Part shown: positions 1 through 7,895 of the stretch, piece by piece
How the letters are laid out: each line of letters starts with the position of its first letter
Position numbering within the stretch: position 1 is the first letter of the stretch
DNA from: DATMYQ01 sp035560935
GTDB lineage: Bacteria; Bacillota; Negativicutes; Sporomusales; Sporomusaceae
Assembly (NCBI GenBank): GCA_035560935.1
Contig: DATMYQ010000023.1
Span: 1-33,834 of the forward strand
Direction of reading: 5' to 3'
Length of the DNA: 33,834 nt
Position numbers and translations under genes: made by a program
Notes under the pieces: generated by a model
Database searches by the model: none
What the model was told of the DNA's origin: nothing
What the model saw: only the letters and a program-made list of their open reading frames with translations

Positions 1-21
1 ATATTAATATATTTCATGCGA

Positions 22-336
22 TCAACGTTTTGTCGATTCTAGTCTGATTAAGACATCACCGGTTTTGATCCGGTCACCGGGCCTCACCAGTACGTCCCGA
101 ACCACGCCGTCGGTATTGGCTCTCACCGCCACAGCCGGACCGGTAACAGTATCAACATACGCCAGAATATTGCCTTCCCGCACCGCTACTCCCGGTGCCG
201 GCAAATTTTGAGCAAGTACGGTACCCGTCAAAACACTCTTCTGATCAATAATCGTCCCCGCAGCCACAGACCAGGCGGTCACTCCCAGCAAAATCACCAG
301 CGTCAGTATTATTAACACTTTCTTGTTGCGCAACAT
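22..336 (-). CDS. Small membrane-anchored biotinyl/lipoyl-like (HlyD-type) domain protein
   Basis: Protein of 104 residues. Residues 5-26 form a hydrophobic N-terminal segment that could be a signal anchor or an uncleaved signal peptide. Residues 45-101 read as a half-barrel lipoyl/HlyD-like fold: a turn-rich stretch (VRANTDGVVRDVLVRPGDRI) ending in the GDVLIRLES pattern typical of biotinyl-lipoyl domains. There is no MKM or DKA lysine motif, so it is not a carrier for biotin or lipoate and more likely a structural adaptor facing the periplasm. The ATG at 336 has an AGGTGA ribosome site 5 bases upstream. It lies 50 bases downstream of the phosphodiester glycosidase gene and may be cotranscribed with it. 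The specific role is unknown. Confidence 0.7.
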   Translation of the reverse strand: MLRNKKVLIILTLVILLGVTAWSVAAGTIIDQKSVLTGTVLAQNLPAPGVAVREGNILAYVDTVTGPAVAVRANTDGVVRDVLVRPGDRIKTGDVLIRLESTKR

Positions 337-386
337 ATTCTCACCTGCTTTCTCTAACTAGATTATAACGTAAATCGAAGCAGCAA

Positions 387-1862
387 TCAATTCGCCTGTC
401 CCGCTGACGGGATCACAACCAGCGCATCTCCCACACGCCGTTCCCGGCCATCCGACGGCGAATTAACGATCCGCCCCTGCACAATCATTTCGCTGGACCC
501 GCCGCCATCGAGATTCATCGCATCTTTTGCTCCCAAATCTTTCATAAATGCGGCCAATTCCGCCAAGGTCATCCCCCGGCTAAAACTTTGCCGGCCATCA
601 ACCACCACCAGCAGCAGATGTCCCTGTTCCGTCAGTCCGATCGCCGTACGCGGCGCCCTGCCGCCAGCAACGTCCGACCCGAAACCTTCCTCCCCGGTAG
701 TAAGGAAAACCTCCCCATTCTTCACCAGCAAAGGTCCGGCTCCCAGGGCATGAACCGTCTGGTCCCATTCGCTGCCTAACGACTGATGAATGAGTACATG
801 GTCACCCACTTTCAATCCAGCCAGCGCCGTCATCACGGTCCCGTGAGCGGACAGAATCTGGTTTGCCGTTGTCAGTGGGGAATTGCCTGTCTGGCAGGCA
901 ACCACCTGGCCGTTTCGTATAACCCATTCCCGCCCGTAAACATTCGTACCGGTAGCCGGGCCGTAACCTGAATTATAAAGAATCAGTTCATCCGCGCCCC
1001 GCTCACGGTTCACGCCGCCAATCGTGACATGCTGTCCGTCAGGCAATTCCACCCAGCCATCATAATCCGGCCGGTCAATCGAAAAATATCCCTTGGGAAA
1101 ATAGCCCAAAACAGCTCTGGATAAATAAGGTGTACTGACAATGCGGCCATCGAGTTTAAGCAATCCAATGATGGTTCCGTCAGGGTCAAAATACGATGCA
1201 TTCACCGCCGCCAGCGCCCGTGAACGGTTTGCCATGGAACTGAGGGTTTCCAAACCGGCAATGCTATCGTTGGACAGCACCGGGCGAATGATATAACCCG
1301 CCCGGGGATCAATCTCCAGAATATGAGCCTGTAACGGCTCTGACTCCGAACGCCAAAGACGATATTGTAATCCTTTGGCAAGAATTTTTGCCGTTTTATC
1401 CGATACCGGTTGTTCTGATGCAACCATCCCGTTTTTGATAATATCAATCACCAAACGTTCCGGATTGCTCAAACGAAACACTTGCGGCACAGCGTTTGTT
1501 TTTAGATCGATAACCGCTTCCAGATCATCCTCGATTTGTTCCAGTTGCAATCGTTCAACCACCGGATCCTGAAAAGTTTTTATTGTCAGGCCGCTACGAT
1601 TGGCGGTACTGCTCATCCGCACTTTCAGCCGGTAAGGATTTTCTTCCATACTTACAGTATATTGCGGAACCGTTTCCAGATCCAACACAATGCGTAACCG
1701 TTCCGCCGACTGGCTGCTGCGCGCCTGCTTCAGCACAGAACCTGCGGCTTCGGCGGTTGTGGGCAGCAGAACCGGCAGCAGGCCGTAAAGAAACAGTCCG
1801 ATAATCCCGACAAGGCATCGCCCACAGCATTTTTTAGTTATTTTTCGCAATGATATGATCAT
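387..1862 (-). CDS. AMIN domain plus phosphodiester glycosidase (NAGPA) family exported protein
   Basis: Protein of 491 residues. A signal peptide or anchor (about residues 17-40, ending TTAEAAG) sends it across the inner membrane. Residues about 45-143 resemble an AMIN domain, a beta-rich module that targets envelope proteins to peptidoglycan or division sites. Residues about 215-487 match the NAGPA phosphodiester glycosidase family, with NASYF near 221 and the conserved NLDGGGSS at 450-457. Family members hydrolyse sugar phosphodiesters; the substrate here cannot be told from sequence. The ATG at 1862 follows a strong GGGAGGG site. The gene starts 48 bases after flgJ, beyond the flgJ terminator, so it is probably not a flagellar gene despite its position. 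The family call is firm, the substrate open. Confidence 0.85.
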   Translation of the reverse strand: MIISLRKITKKCCGRCLVGIIGLFLYGLLPVLLPTTAEAAGSVLKQARSSQSAERLRIVLDLETVPQYTVSMEENPYRLKVRMSSTANRSGLTIKTFQDPVVERLQLEQIEDDLEAVIDLKTNAVPQVFRLSNPERLVIDIIKNGMVASEQPVSDKTAKILAKGLQYRLWRSESEPLQAHILEIDPRAGYIIRPVLSNDSIAGLETLSSMANRSRALAAVNASYFDPDGTIIGLLKLDGRIVSTPYLSRAVLGYFPKGYFSIDRPDYDGWVELPDGQHVTIGGVNRERGADELILYNSGYGPATGTNVYGREWVIRNGQVVACQTGNSPLTTANQILSAHGTVMTALAGLKVGDHVLIHQSLGSEWDQTVHALGAGPLLVKNGEVFLTTGEEGFGSDVAGGRAPRTAIGLTEQGHLLLVVVDGRQSFSRGMTLAELAAFMKDLGAKDAMNLDGGGSSEMIVQGRIVNSPSDGRERRVGDALVVIPSAGQAN

Positions 1863-1888
1863 TTCGCCCTCCCGCTTACGCGCAATGC

Positions 1889-1925
1889 AAAAGGAAAAAG
1901 ACCGGACCCGTTAAACGTTCCGGCC
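1889..1925 (-). terminator. Intrinsic terminator at the end of the flagellar gene cluster
   Basis: Arms at 1919-1925 and 1900-1906 pair over 7 bp (one G-U) with a 12-base loop. In the minus direction they are followed by TTTTTCCTTTT. The hairpin includes the last flgJ codons and the stop at 1911-1913. Confidence 0.65.
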
Positions 1926-2342
1926 TTTCAGGGCACTGTGTGTCGGCGACAACTGGCGGTACAACATATCCGCCAGGCCGATACCGCCTGCTTTCGCCAT
2001 GTTTTTGGTCATCTCGGTATCCAACATGGACTGCATAATATTTTGTGCATTCGACTCGCCCAGCAACGGATCTTTGGGAATCGTGGCCCGCATTTGCGAC
2101 ATCAGCATGTTCAGGAAAACAGCCTCCATATCCTGACACACTTTTCGCAATTTTACTCCATCCTGTACGGTATTGGTAACGTTTGCGGCCGCTTTTTTCT
2201 GATCCGCCGACGGCTTTTCCTTTAAAGCGTCAGTCACCTGACGTAGTTGCGCATCAAATTCCTGCCCTTTTAATACTTCCTGGTCCGCGGCCGGCGGCGT
2301 ACCCGACAGCGCCGGCATTCCCGCGGCAGATGATATCTTCAT
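1911..2342 (-). CDS. flgJ: Flagellar rod-binding protein FlgJ-like, without muramidase domain
   Basis: About 143 residues corresponding to the N-terminal rod-binding domain of FlgJ. Residues about 70-135 contain the typical C-x-DMEAVFLNMLMSQMR pattern and a helical stretch ending KAGGIGLADMLYRQL. Proteobacterial FlgJ has a second, peptidoglycan-hydrolase domain that is absent here, so wall clearance during rod assembly needs another enzyme. The chosen start is the ATG at 2342, with AGGTGG nine bases upstream. The ATG at 2348 is also in frame but only three bases from that site. It is the last gene of the flgF-G-A-H-I-J series, 23 bases after flgI. Confidence 0.85.
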   Translation of the reverse strand: MKISSAAGMPALSGTPPAADQEVLKGQEFDAQLRQVTDALKEKPSADQKKAAANVTNTVQDGVKLRKVCQDMEAVFLNMLMSQMRATIPKDPLLGESNAQNIMQSMLDTEMTKNMAKAGGIGLADMLYRQLSPTHSALKGRNV

Positions 2343-2371
2343 GAACATTCACCACCTATACTTTGCTCTCT

Positions 2372-3496
2372 CTACATAACCTGCAGATCAGCATGCAGTG
2401 CTCCGGCAGCTTTTATCGCCTGCAGAATCGAAATGATATCCCGGGGAGTGGCACCCACGGCATTTAATGCGCTGACAACATCGCCCACGTTACTGGATGC
2501 CGGCAAACTAATCAAGTTGGCAGGAGTTTCCTTCACGTTCACTGTGGGGTTTGTAGTCACCGCCGTATTCCCTCCCGACAATGGCTCCGGTTGCGAAACC
2601 TGCCGGTTGGGATTGATGCGGACACTCAATCCACCCTGCGCCACCGCCACGGCATCAATCGTCACATTGCTGCCGATCACGATCGTCCCGGTACGTTCAT
2701 TCACCACCACTTTCGCCAAACTGTCCGGACTCACGGGCAGTTCCTCCAGCGCAGCCACAAAAGCAACCACATTCTCTGCATATTGGCCGGGAACGGTTAC
2801 GTCAATCGTCCCCGGATCATTGGTTGTCGTAACGCTGCCGAAACGGTTGTCAATGGCTTCAGCAATTCGGCTGGCCGTGGTAAAATCCGGCTGGTTCAAC
2901 GTCAGTGTAATTTTATCCCGCGACGCAAATTTCATATTGGGAACATCGCGTTCCACAAAGGCACCGGCGGGAATACTCCCTGCCGTCAGGAAATTTTTCT
3001 GCTGACTGGAGCCACCGGAACCGGCGGCAAATCCGCCCAATGTCAACGGCCCCTGCGCCACCGCGTAAACGTTGCCGTTTCCGGCTTTCAGCGGTGTTTG
3101 CAGCAAGGTGCCGCCCTGTAAACTTTTGGCATCGCCCATGGACGAAACCGTTACGTCGACGGTATCACCCGGCTTCACAAAAGCCGGCAATTGCGCTGTC
3201 ACCATAACGGATGCCACGTTCTTGGCATCAATGCTGCTAACGCTGATGTTAACGCCAAAAGACTTCAGCATGTTGGCTATCGATTGAAAGGTGTATTTAC
3301 TTTTATTAGTGTCACCGGTACCGGTCAGGCCCACAACCAAGCCGTAACCAATCAGTTGGTTTCCCCTGGCTCCCTGAACCTTGGCCAGATCTTTCACCCT
3401 GCTGGTGGCACTGCCATACATTTCCGCCGTGGCTGCCTGACCCGCCAGCGTCAGCGCCAAAACCATGATCAGCAGGATCTGTTTCCATTTTTTCAT
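2372..3496 (-). CDS. flgI: Flagellar P-ring protein FlgI
   Basis: About 374 residues. After a signal peptide (KKWKQILLIM...AATAE) the protein shows hallmark FlgI segments: RVKDLAKVQGARGNQLIGYG, GLTGTGD, and TVSSMGDAKSLQGGTLLQTPL, with a C-terminal ISILQAIKAAGALHADLQVM. FlgI forms the periplasmic P-ring around the rod at the peptidoglycan layer, needed by outer-membrane bacteria. The ATG at 3496 has GGAG nine bases upstream and begins the signal peptide; an in-frame TTG at 3526 would spoil it. It sits between flgH and flgJ, with an 8-bp inverted repeat just upstream of the ribosome site. Confidence 0.95.
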   Translation of the reverse strand: MKKWKQILLIMVLALTLAGQAATAEMYGSATSRVKDLAKVQGARGNQLIGYGLVVGLTGTGDTNKSKYTFQSIANMLKSFGVNISVSSIDAKNVASVMVTAQLPAFVKPGDTVDVTVSSMGDAKSLQGGTLLQTPLKAGNGNVYAVAQGPLTLGGFAAGSGGSSQQKNFLTAGSIPAGAFVERDVPNMKFASRDKITLTLNQPDFTTASRIAEAIDNRFGSVTTTNDPGTIDVTVPGQYAENVVAFVAALEELPVSPDSLAKVVVNERTGTIVIGSNVTIDAVAVAQGGLSVRINPNRQVSQPEPLSGGNTAVTTNPTVNVKETPANLISLPASSNVGDVVSALNAVGATPRDIISILQAIKAAGALHADLQVM

Positions 3497-3517
3497 CGCT
3501 GCTCGCTCCGTTATCTT

Positions 3518-3544
3518 AGGAACCAAGAAACAAAAATGGTTCCT
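3518..3544 (-). repeat. Inverted repeat upstream of flgI
   Basis: AGGAACCA and TGGTTCCT pair perfectly over 8 bp with an 11-base T-rich loop. The structure lies in the flgH-flgI gap and ends about 8 bases before the flgI Shine-Dalgarno (3506-3509). It lacks a following T-run, so it is not a standard terminator. Confidence 0.5.
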
Positions 3545-3593
3545 TTATCATTGCACTCACTGACACAAGGAAATTCGAAATTTACGTCAACAT

Positions 3594-4196
3594 TTACCAG
3601 AGGAAATTGAAGATTTGTGTTAATATGCCCTGGCGTTGTTTATCCGAAATGGGACCTTTGCCGTCGATACGAATCTCCGCATCTGCCACATAACTCGACA
3701 ATACGGTATTGTCAGCCGAAATATCTTCCGGGCGGACTACGCCAGAAATAATAATCTTCTGTTCATCTTTGTTCTGTTTGATCATTTGCGTGCCGGAAAC
3801 CACTAAATTTCCATTGGGCTTGATTTCTGTCACCTTCACCGTCAGACGGCCGCTCACCGTGTTACTATTGGTGATGGAACCCTTCGCGGTATAGCTGTCA
3901 TCAGAACTGCCGCTCAACACATCATTGAATTTGATGATGCCCGCGCTGCCTTTGATATCGGCGCTGGCCGCCTTCGTATTCGAAGTATTTCCCGTTCGGG
4001 TCGCCGCCGACGATTCACTGATGACAATGGTGAGAATATCGCCGATAGCCCGCGCTTTGCGGTCACCGAACAAATTGGCGGACGGCGCACTCTCGCTCCA
4101 GAGTGAATCTGCGCTGGCCGCCGGTACGTTCAGCATCATGCTCCCCAGCAACAACCCGCCCGCCGTCAACAGTGCCAGTCCCTTCCGTTTCCACAT
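3594..4196 (-). CDS. flgH: Flagellar L-ring protein FlgH
   Basis: Protein of 200 residues with a signal peptide (residues 1-29, ending AASADS). It matches FlgH in SLWSESAPSANLFGDRKAR, the DILTIVISESSAATR block and the C-terminal VADAEIRIDGKGPISDKQRQG region. FlgH forms the L-ring in the outer membrane, so this gene is strong evidence for a diderm cell. Enterobacterial FlgH is a lipoprotein; this one has no cysteine at all, so it cannot be lipidated in that way. The ATG at 4196 has AAAGGAAG upstream. It lies 51 bases after flgA and 97 bases ahead of the flgI start. Confidence 0.95.
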   Translation of the reverse strand: MWKRKGLALLTAGGLLLGSMMLNVPAASADSLWSESAPSANLFGDRKARAIGDILTIVISESSAATRTGNTSNTKAASADIKGSAGIIKFNDVLSGSSDDSYTAKGSITNSNTVSGRLTVKVTEIKPNGNLVVSGTQMIKQNKDEQKIIISGVVRPEDISADNTVLSSYVADAEIRIDGKGPISDKQRQGILTQIFNFLW

Positions 4197-4247
4197 GACT
4201 CACACTTCCTTTACTTCCTTGCCTGAATGATTTAAACTCTATGCACT

Positions 4248-4985
4248 TTATAACAGTACCGTGTTCGTGTCCAGAACCTGGCCGGTTACCGCCTTCTTCG
4301 AGGTATTATTCTGCACCCGGATCATCTGACCTTCACTGCCATCCTGCAACGCCGTTCCGGCCACGGACACTTCAATGCCGTTCGTCCGGATCAGGAGTGT
4401 GACCGCCTGTCCCTTGTGAATCATCAGCGGTTTCCCCAGCATCGCCGTTGTCAAAACCGTCCCCGGCACGACAACCCGCCGGACGGCCAGTCCCATGATT
4501 TTTTTTTCATCCGTTATATAACCCGCCGCCAGATGACTGACATCCCGGCGATCCAAACGGATGTTGCCGGCACTGATGATTTCACCCTGGGACAGCAAAC
4601 GGGTGGCAATAACCACCTGTTGATATGCTTTAACGTCAAAGCGTAGTTGCCGAATGGTAAACGGCTTGCCGTTAACGGATACCGTGACCTGGACGATAAC
4701 CGGCAACCCTTGCCGTACCCCATATGGCAAATCGGCTTCATAAGTGATCGCACCGGCGGGAACCAACAAATCTGAGGGCACGCTCATCGGCGTCACCACA
4801 ATTTCTCCCTCAGGAACAGACACCTGTTGTTGCAGATATACCTGCGCTATGTCTGCCATCTGCTGTCCACTGGCCATTTGTCCCACTGGCCGGCCCGCGC
4901 TATCCGGTGCCGCCAGTACCAACGGCCCGCTTAGAAAAAGCATCAGGAGCAGCAGCAATACCAACCGCCCCATAAACATCTTCAT
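4248..4985 (-). CDS. flgA: Flagellar basal body P-ring formation chaperone FlgA
   Basis: Protein of 245 residues with a very hydrophobic signal peptide (residues 5-26, LVLLLLLMLFLSGPLVLAAP). The C-terminal half is an SAF domain: ATRLLSQGEIISAGNIRLDRRDV, VRRVVVPGTVLTTAML and GQAVTLLIRTNGIEVSVAGTA. FlgA is the periplasmic chaperone that helps FlgI subunits assemble into the P-ring. The ATG at 4985 is only 7 bases after the flgG stop and has a weak ribosome site (GTGA), so translation is probably coupled to flgG. It precedes flgH and flgI, the products it serves. Confidence 0.92.
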   Translation of the reverse strand: MKMFMGRLVLLLLLMLFLSGPLVLAAPDSAGRPVGQMASGQQMADIAQVYLQQQVSVPEGEIVVTPMSVPSDLLVPAGAITYEADLPYGVRQGLPVIVQVTVSVNGKPFTIRQLRFDVKAYQQVVIATRLLSQGEIISAGNIRLDRRDVSHLAAGYITDEKKIMGLAVRRVVVPGTVLTTAMLGKPLMIHKGQAVTLLIRTNGIEVSVAGTALQDGSEGQMIRVQNNTSKKAVTGQVLDTNTVLL

Positions 4986-4992
4986 GACATCA

Positions 4993-5781
4993 CTAACGCT
5001 TCAGCCCATTGGCGGTTTCCAGCATGCTATCCGCCGTCTGCACGGCCTTGGAGTTGGTCTCATAAGCCCGCTGACACACAATCATGTTCACCATTTCTTC
5101 CACCACTTGCACATTGGACATCTCCACGTATAAATTGATGGTTTGACCAGCGCCGTCGGCGCCGGGATTACTGACCACCGGCGCACCGGAAGCCGCGGAT
5201 TCCGTCAGTAGGTTTTGCCCCATTTTTTCCAAACCGGCCGGGTTGATAAAACGGGCCAGCGTAATTTGTCCCAAAATCTGCGGATCCGTCTGACCGGGAA
5301 TACTGACTGAAACCTGACCATCCGTCGAAATCGATAAGTCCGTCGAATTTTCCGGAATGGTAATAGCCGGCTCCAGGTAATAGCCTTCCGAAGTCACGAC
5401 CCGCCCCTGGGAATCTTTCTTAAACGATCCATCCCGGGTATAGGCCAACGTTCCGTCCGGCATCGTAATCTGAAAAAAGCCTTCACCGGAAATAGCAATA
5501 TCTAATGGATTACCCGTTTCCTGCAAGCTGCCCTGGGTATAAATCTTTTGTGTTGCCACCGGCATTACGCCATGTCCCACCTGCAAACCGGTTGGCAGCT
5601 GCGTGTCCGGGCCGGAAGCCACGCCGGTCTGACGCAGAGTTTGATAAATCATGTCTTCAAATTCAATCCGGTCTTTTTTATGACCGGTGGTATTGACGTT
5701 GGCCAGGTTATTGGAAATTACGTCCAGATTCATCTGCTGGGCTTTCATACCTGTCCCGGCAGTATATAAGGCTCGCATCAT
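4993..5781 (-). CDS. flgG: Flagellar distal rod protein FlgG
   Basis: Protein of 262 residues. The N-terminus MMRALYTAGTGMKAQQMNLD and NNLANVNTTGHKKD, the central GEGFFQI motif (about residues 101-107) and the C-terminal VNMIVCQRAYETNSKAVQT block identify a flagellar hook-basal body rod protein. Length fits FlgG. It is exported through the flagellar type III apparatus, so it has no cleavable signal. The ATG at 5781 has GGGGAGGT eight bases upstream. A 226-base gap from flgF holds a sigma-28-like promoter and a structured leader. It corresponds in position to Bacillus flhP. Confidence 0.94.
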   Translation of the reverse strand: MMRALYTAGTGMKAQQMNLDVISNNLANVNTTGHKKDRIEFEDMIYQTLRQTGVASGPDTQLPTGLQVGHGVMPVATQKIYTQGSLQETGNPLDIAISGEGFFQITMPDGTLAYTRDGSFKKDSQGRVVTSEGYYLEPAITIPENSTDLSISTDGQVSVSIPGQTDPQILGQITLARFINPAGLEKMGQNLLTESAASGAPVVSNPGADGAGQTINLYVEMSNVQVVEEMVNMIVCQRAYETNSKAVQTADSMLETANGLKR

Positions 5782-5813
5782 AGTGGTTTACCTCCCCATT
5801 TTCTCGGTATTGT

Positions 5814-5867
5814 TCGGCGTCTTTGATTTTCCGACAGACGCTTCAGTCAGTCAGCGTCCACCGCCGA
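5814..5867 (-). other. Nested hairpins in the flgG 5' leader
   Basis: Outer arms TCGGCG (5862-5867) and CGCCGA (5814-5819) enclose a perfect inner hairpin GACGCT/AGCGTC (5853-5858 with 5837-5842; loop of ten bases containing a GACT repeat). All arms are 6-bp perfect pairs. It ends about 33 bases before the flgG start. I could not match it to a known riboswitch; in particular the GGACGCAAAGCC signature of c-di-GMP-I is missing. Confidence 0.4.
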
Positions 5868-5908
5868 GCCCCCTGAATAAGGTCCAGCCCGGTAAAGATC
5901 TCCTCAGT

Positions 5909-5935
5909 ATATCGAAAAATATTCCCAAACATTTA
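5909..5935 (-). promoter_or_regulatory. Candidate sigma-28 (FliA/SigD) promoter for flgG
   Basis: Read on the minus strand, TAAA (5932-5935) is followed after exactly 15 bases by TTCGATAT (5909-5916). The SigD consensus is TAAA-N15-GCCGATAT. The predicted transcript start is near 5902, giving a leader of about 120 bases before flgG. Confidence 0.5.
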
Positions 5936-6007
5936 ATAGGAAAAACGTCGCATTGATGTATTTTTATTCGGGAACAAACCGCTGAATTTTCCGGTTCCCA
6001 AACCGGA

Positions 6008-6784
6008 TTAACTTACTGCGCCCACATCATTCACCGCTTTGTCCAACAGTTCATCCTGAGATTGAACCACTTTGGCATTCGTTTCATAGGCCCTTTGCCC
6101 GGCAATCATGTTGACCATTTCCGTCACCACGTTGGCATTGGACGTTTCCAGAACCCCTTGCGTAATCTGGCCGGTAAACGCCTGTCCGGTGACACCATCC
6201 GGCGCCTTGTACAGATTATACCCTTCCTTGTCCAGTTGGCGTTGCGGATCGGCGAACTCCACCATTTGCAGCTGGGCGACTTCCAGGTTATCCACATACA
6301 CCCGTCCGTCTTTGGTGAATAAGGCTTTCACTCCGTTGGCATTGGCCGCATTACCGGCTCCCAGTATAATTGGCGTATTATTCGTCCCCAGAACCCGGTT
6401 GCCGGTCTGGGTCACCAATTCACCCTGGGCATTACGGGTAAAAGAGCCATTGCGGCTATAGCGAACACCATTAGGCGTTTCGATGGAAAAGAAGCCATTA
6501 CCGCTAATGGCCAAATCCAGCTCATTCCCCGTCAGCTTCAACGCGCCATCCGTATGAATGGTAGCTACTTTATCCACCAGTGCCCCCACACCCATGCTGC
6601 CGATTTCCGGCGCGTCTTTACCGTCGTTAATCCGGCGCAGCAGCAGACTGGCAAAGTCCTTGCTGATGGTTACGTCTTTTTTATAACCGGCCGTGTCCAC
6701 GTTAGCCAGATTATTGGCAATCACGTCATTTCGCAACGATTCCACAATCATACCGGAAGCCGCAGTGTAAATTCCCCGGATCAT
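6008..6784 (-). CDS. flgF: Flagellar basal-body rod protein FlgF
   Basis: About 258 residues. MIRGIYTAASGM at the start, NNLANVDTAGYKKD, the central ISGNGFFSIETPNG and the C-terminal NVVTEMVNMIAGQRAYETNA are the rod-protein signatures. The first of the two adjacent rod genes corresponds to FlgF (Bacillus flhO). It forms part of the proximal rod. The ATG at 6784 is preceded by AGAGGTG at 6-7 bases. An upstream in-frame GTG at 6793 is part of that ribosome site and was not chosen. It follows mbl by 70 bases, an arrangement shared with Bacillus. Confidence 0.92.
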   Translation of the reverse strand: MIRGIYTAASGMIVESLRNDVIANNLANVDTAGYKKDVTISKDFASLLLRRINDGKDAPEIGSMGVGALVDKVATIHTDGALKLTGNELDLAISGNGFFSIETPNGVRYSRNGSFTRNAQGELVTQTGNRVLGTNNTPIILGAGNAANANGVKALFTKDGRVYVDNLEVAQLQMVEFADPQRQLDKEGYNLYKAPDGVTGQAFTGQITQGVLETSNANVVTEMVNMIAGQRAYETNAKVVQSQDELLDKAVNDVGAVS

Positions 6785-6854
6785 TCCAGTCACCTCTTTT
6801 CTTCTTTGCTATTCGCCTATCTATCCAATGTTCACCTCTGGCGAACGTTATCGT

Positions 6855-7895
6855 TCATGATGTCCTTAGGTGCGACTCCCGCTTGTTTAGCGTCGTCAGA
6901 CTGTCCTGCAAACTTTCCAGCGCATCCAGCGCTTTGCCGGTTCCCAGCGCCACGCAGGATAGCGGGTCGTCAGCCAAATAAGTGGGTATCCCCGTCTCCC
7001 GGTTAATCAGCGTGTCCAGTCCGTGAATCAGTGAGCCACCGCCGGTCATGACAATCCCCCGGTCCACAATATCTGCCGCCAATTCCGGCGGGGTACGCTC
7101 CAGTACGGTTTTTACGCAATCCACAATCAACGCAATGGGTTCCGCCAAAGCGTCCCTGGTTTCGGCCGAGTTCATCCTGATCGTTTTCGGCAACCCGGAT
7201 ACCATGTCACGTCCCCGCACCTCCAGCGTCTCGTTCCGTCCCGACGGAAACGCAGTACCGATTTTCACCTTGATTTCCTCGGCCGTACGTTCACCAATCA
7301 TCATATTATATTCTTTACGGACATGGCGCACTAACGCCTCATCAAACTTATCGCCGCCAATGCGTAACGATTCCGTGACCACAATGCCGCCAAGACTAAG
7401 TACCGCTACATCCGTGGTTCCGCCGCCAATGTCCACCACCATCGAACCGCAGGGTTCCGAAATCACCAGCCCGGCCCCCAGCGCTGCCGCCAACGGCTCT
7501 TCAATCAAGTAGGTTTTACGGGCACCGGCCTGCATGGCCGCTTCTAAAACCGCCCGTTTTTCCACCGTTGTCACTCCCGAAGGAATGCAAACCATGATGC
7601 GCGGTTTAAATAGCAGGCTTCTCCCGGATACTTTCTGTATAAAATGCCGCAGCATACTTTCCGTCGTGTCATAATCCGCAATAACGCCTTCCCGGAGCGG
7701 GCGAATGGCAATAATGTTGCCCGGGGTCCGTCCCAGCATCCGGCGTGCTTCTTCGCCAATGGCCAAAATACGGTTACTGTCCCGGTCAATAGCCACCACA
7801 GAAGGCTCCCGCAAAACAATCCCCTTACCCTTGATATATACCAACACATTGGCCGTTCCTAAATCAACTCCAATATCCATAGACATGCCGAACAT
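6855..7895 (-). CDS. mbl: Rod-shape-determining protein, MreB/Mbl actin homologue
   Basis: About 346 residues, the usual MreB-family length. It shows the actin phosphate-1 motif DIGVDLGTANVLVYIKGKG (residues 7-25), SVVAID, the phosphate-2 motif VVDIGGGTTDVAV and the adenosine motif IVMTGGGSLIHGLD. It polymerises under the inner membrane and organises elongation-phase wall synthesis. The ATG at 7895 has AAGGGG about 11 bases upstream; an in-frame TTG at 7928 lacks a site. The name mbl rather than mreB is based on its position before flgF and flgG, as in Bacillus; the sequence alone does not separate the paralogues. Confidence 0.92.
   Translation of the reverse strand: MFGMSMDIGVDLGTANVLVYIKGKGIVLREPSVVAIDRDSNRILAIGEEARRMLGRTPGNIIAIRPLREGVIADYDTTESMLRHFIQKVSGRSLLFKPRIMVCIPSGVTTVEKRAVLEAAMQAGARKTYLIEEPLAAALGAGLVISEPCGSMVVDIGGGTTDVAVLSLGGIVVTESLRIGGDKFDEALVRHVRKEYNMMIGERTAEEIKVKIGTAFPSGRNETLEVRGRDMVSGLPKTIRMNSAETRDALAEPIALIVDCVKTVLERTPPELAADIVDRGIVMTGGGSLIHGLDTLINRETGIPTYLADDPLSCVALGTGKALDALESLQDSLTTLNKRESHLRTS

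Noticed and set aside
5782..6007. c-di-GMP riboswitch in the flgG leader
   Set aside because: The hairpins are present but the GGACGCAAAGCC core and tetraloop-receptor pattern are missing.
6000..6030. Terminator after flgF (CCGGTT-TGGG-AACCGG)
   Set aside because: The 6-bp stem is followed by AAAATT rather than T residues, so it is not a convincing intrinsic terminator.
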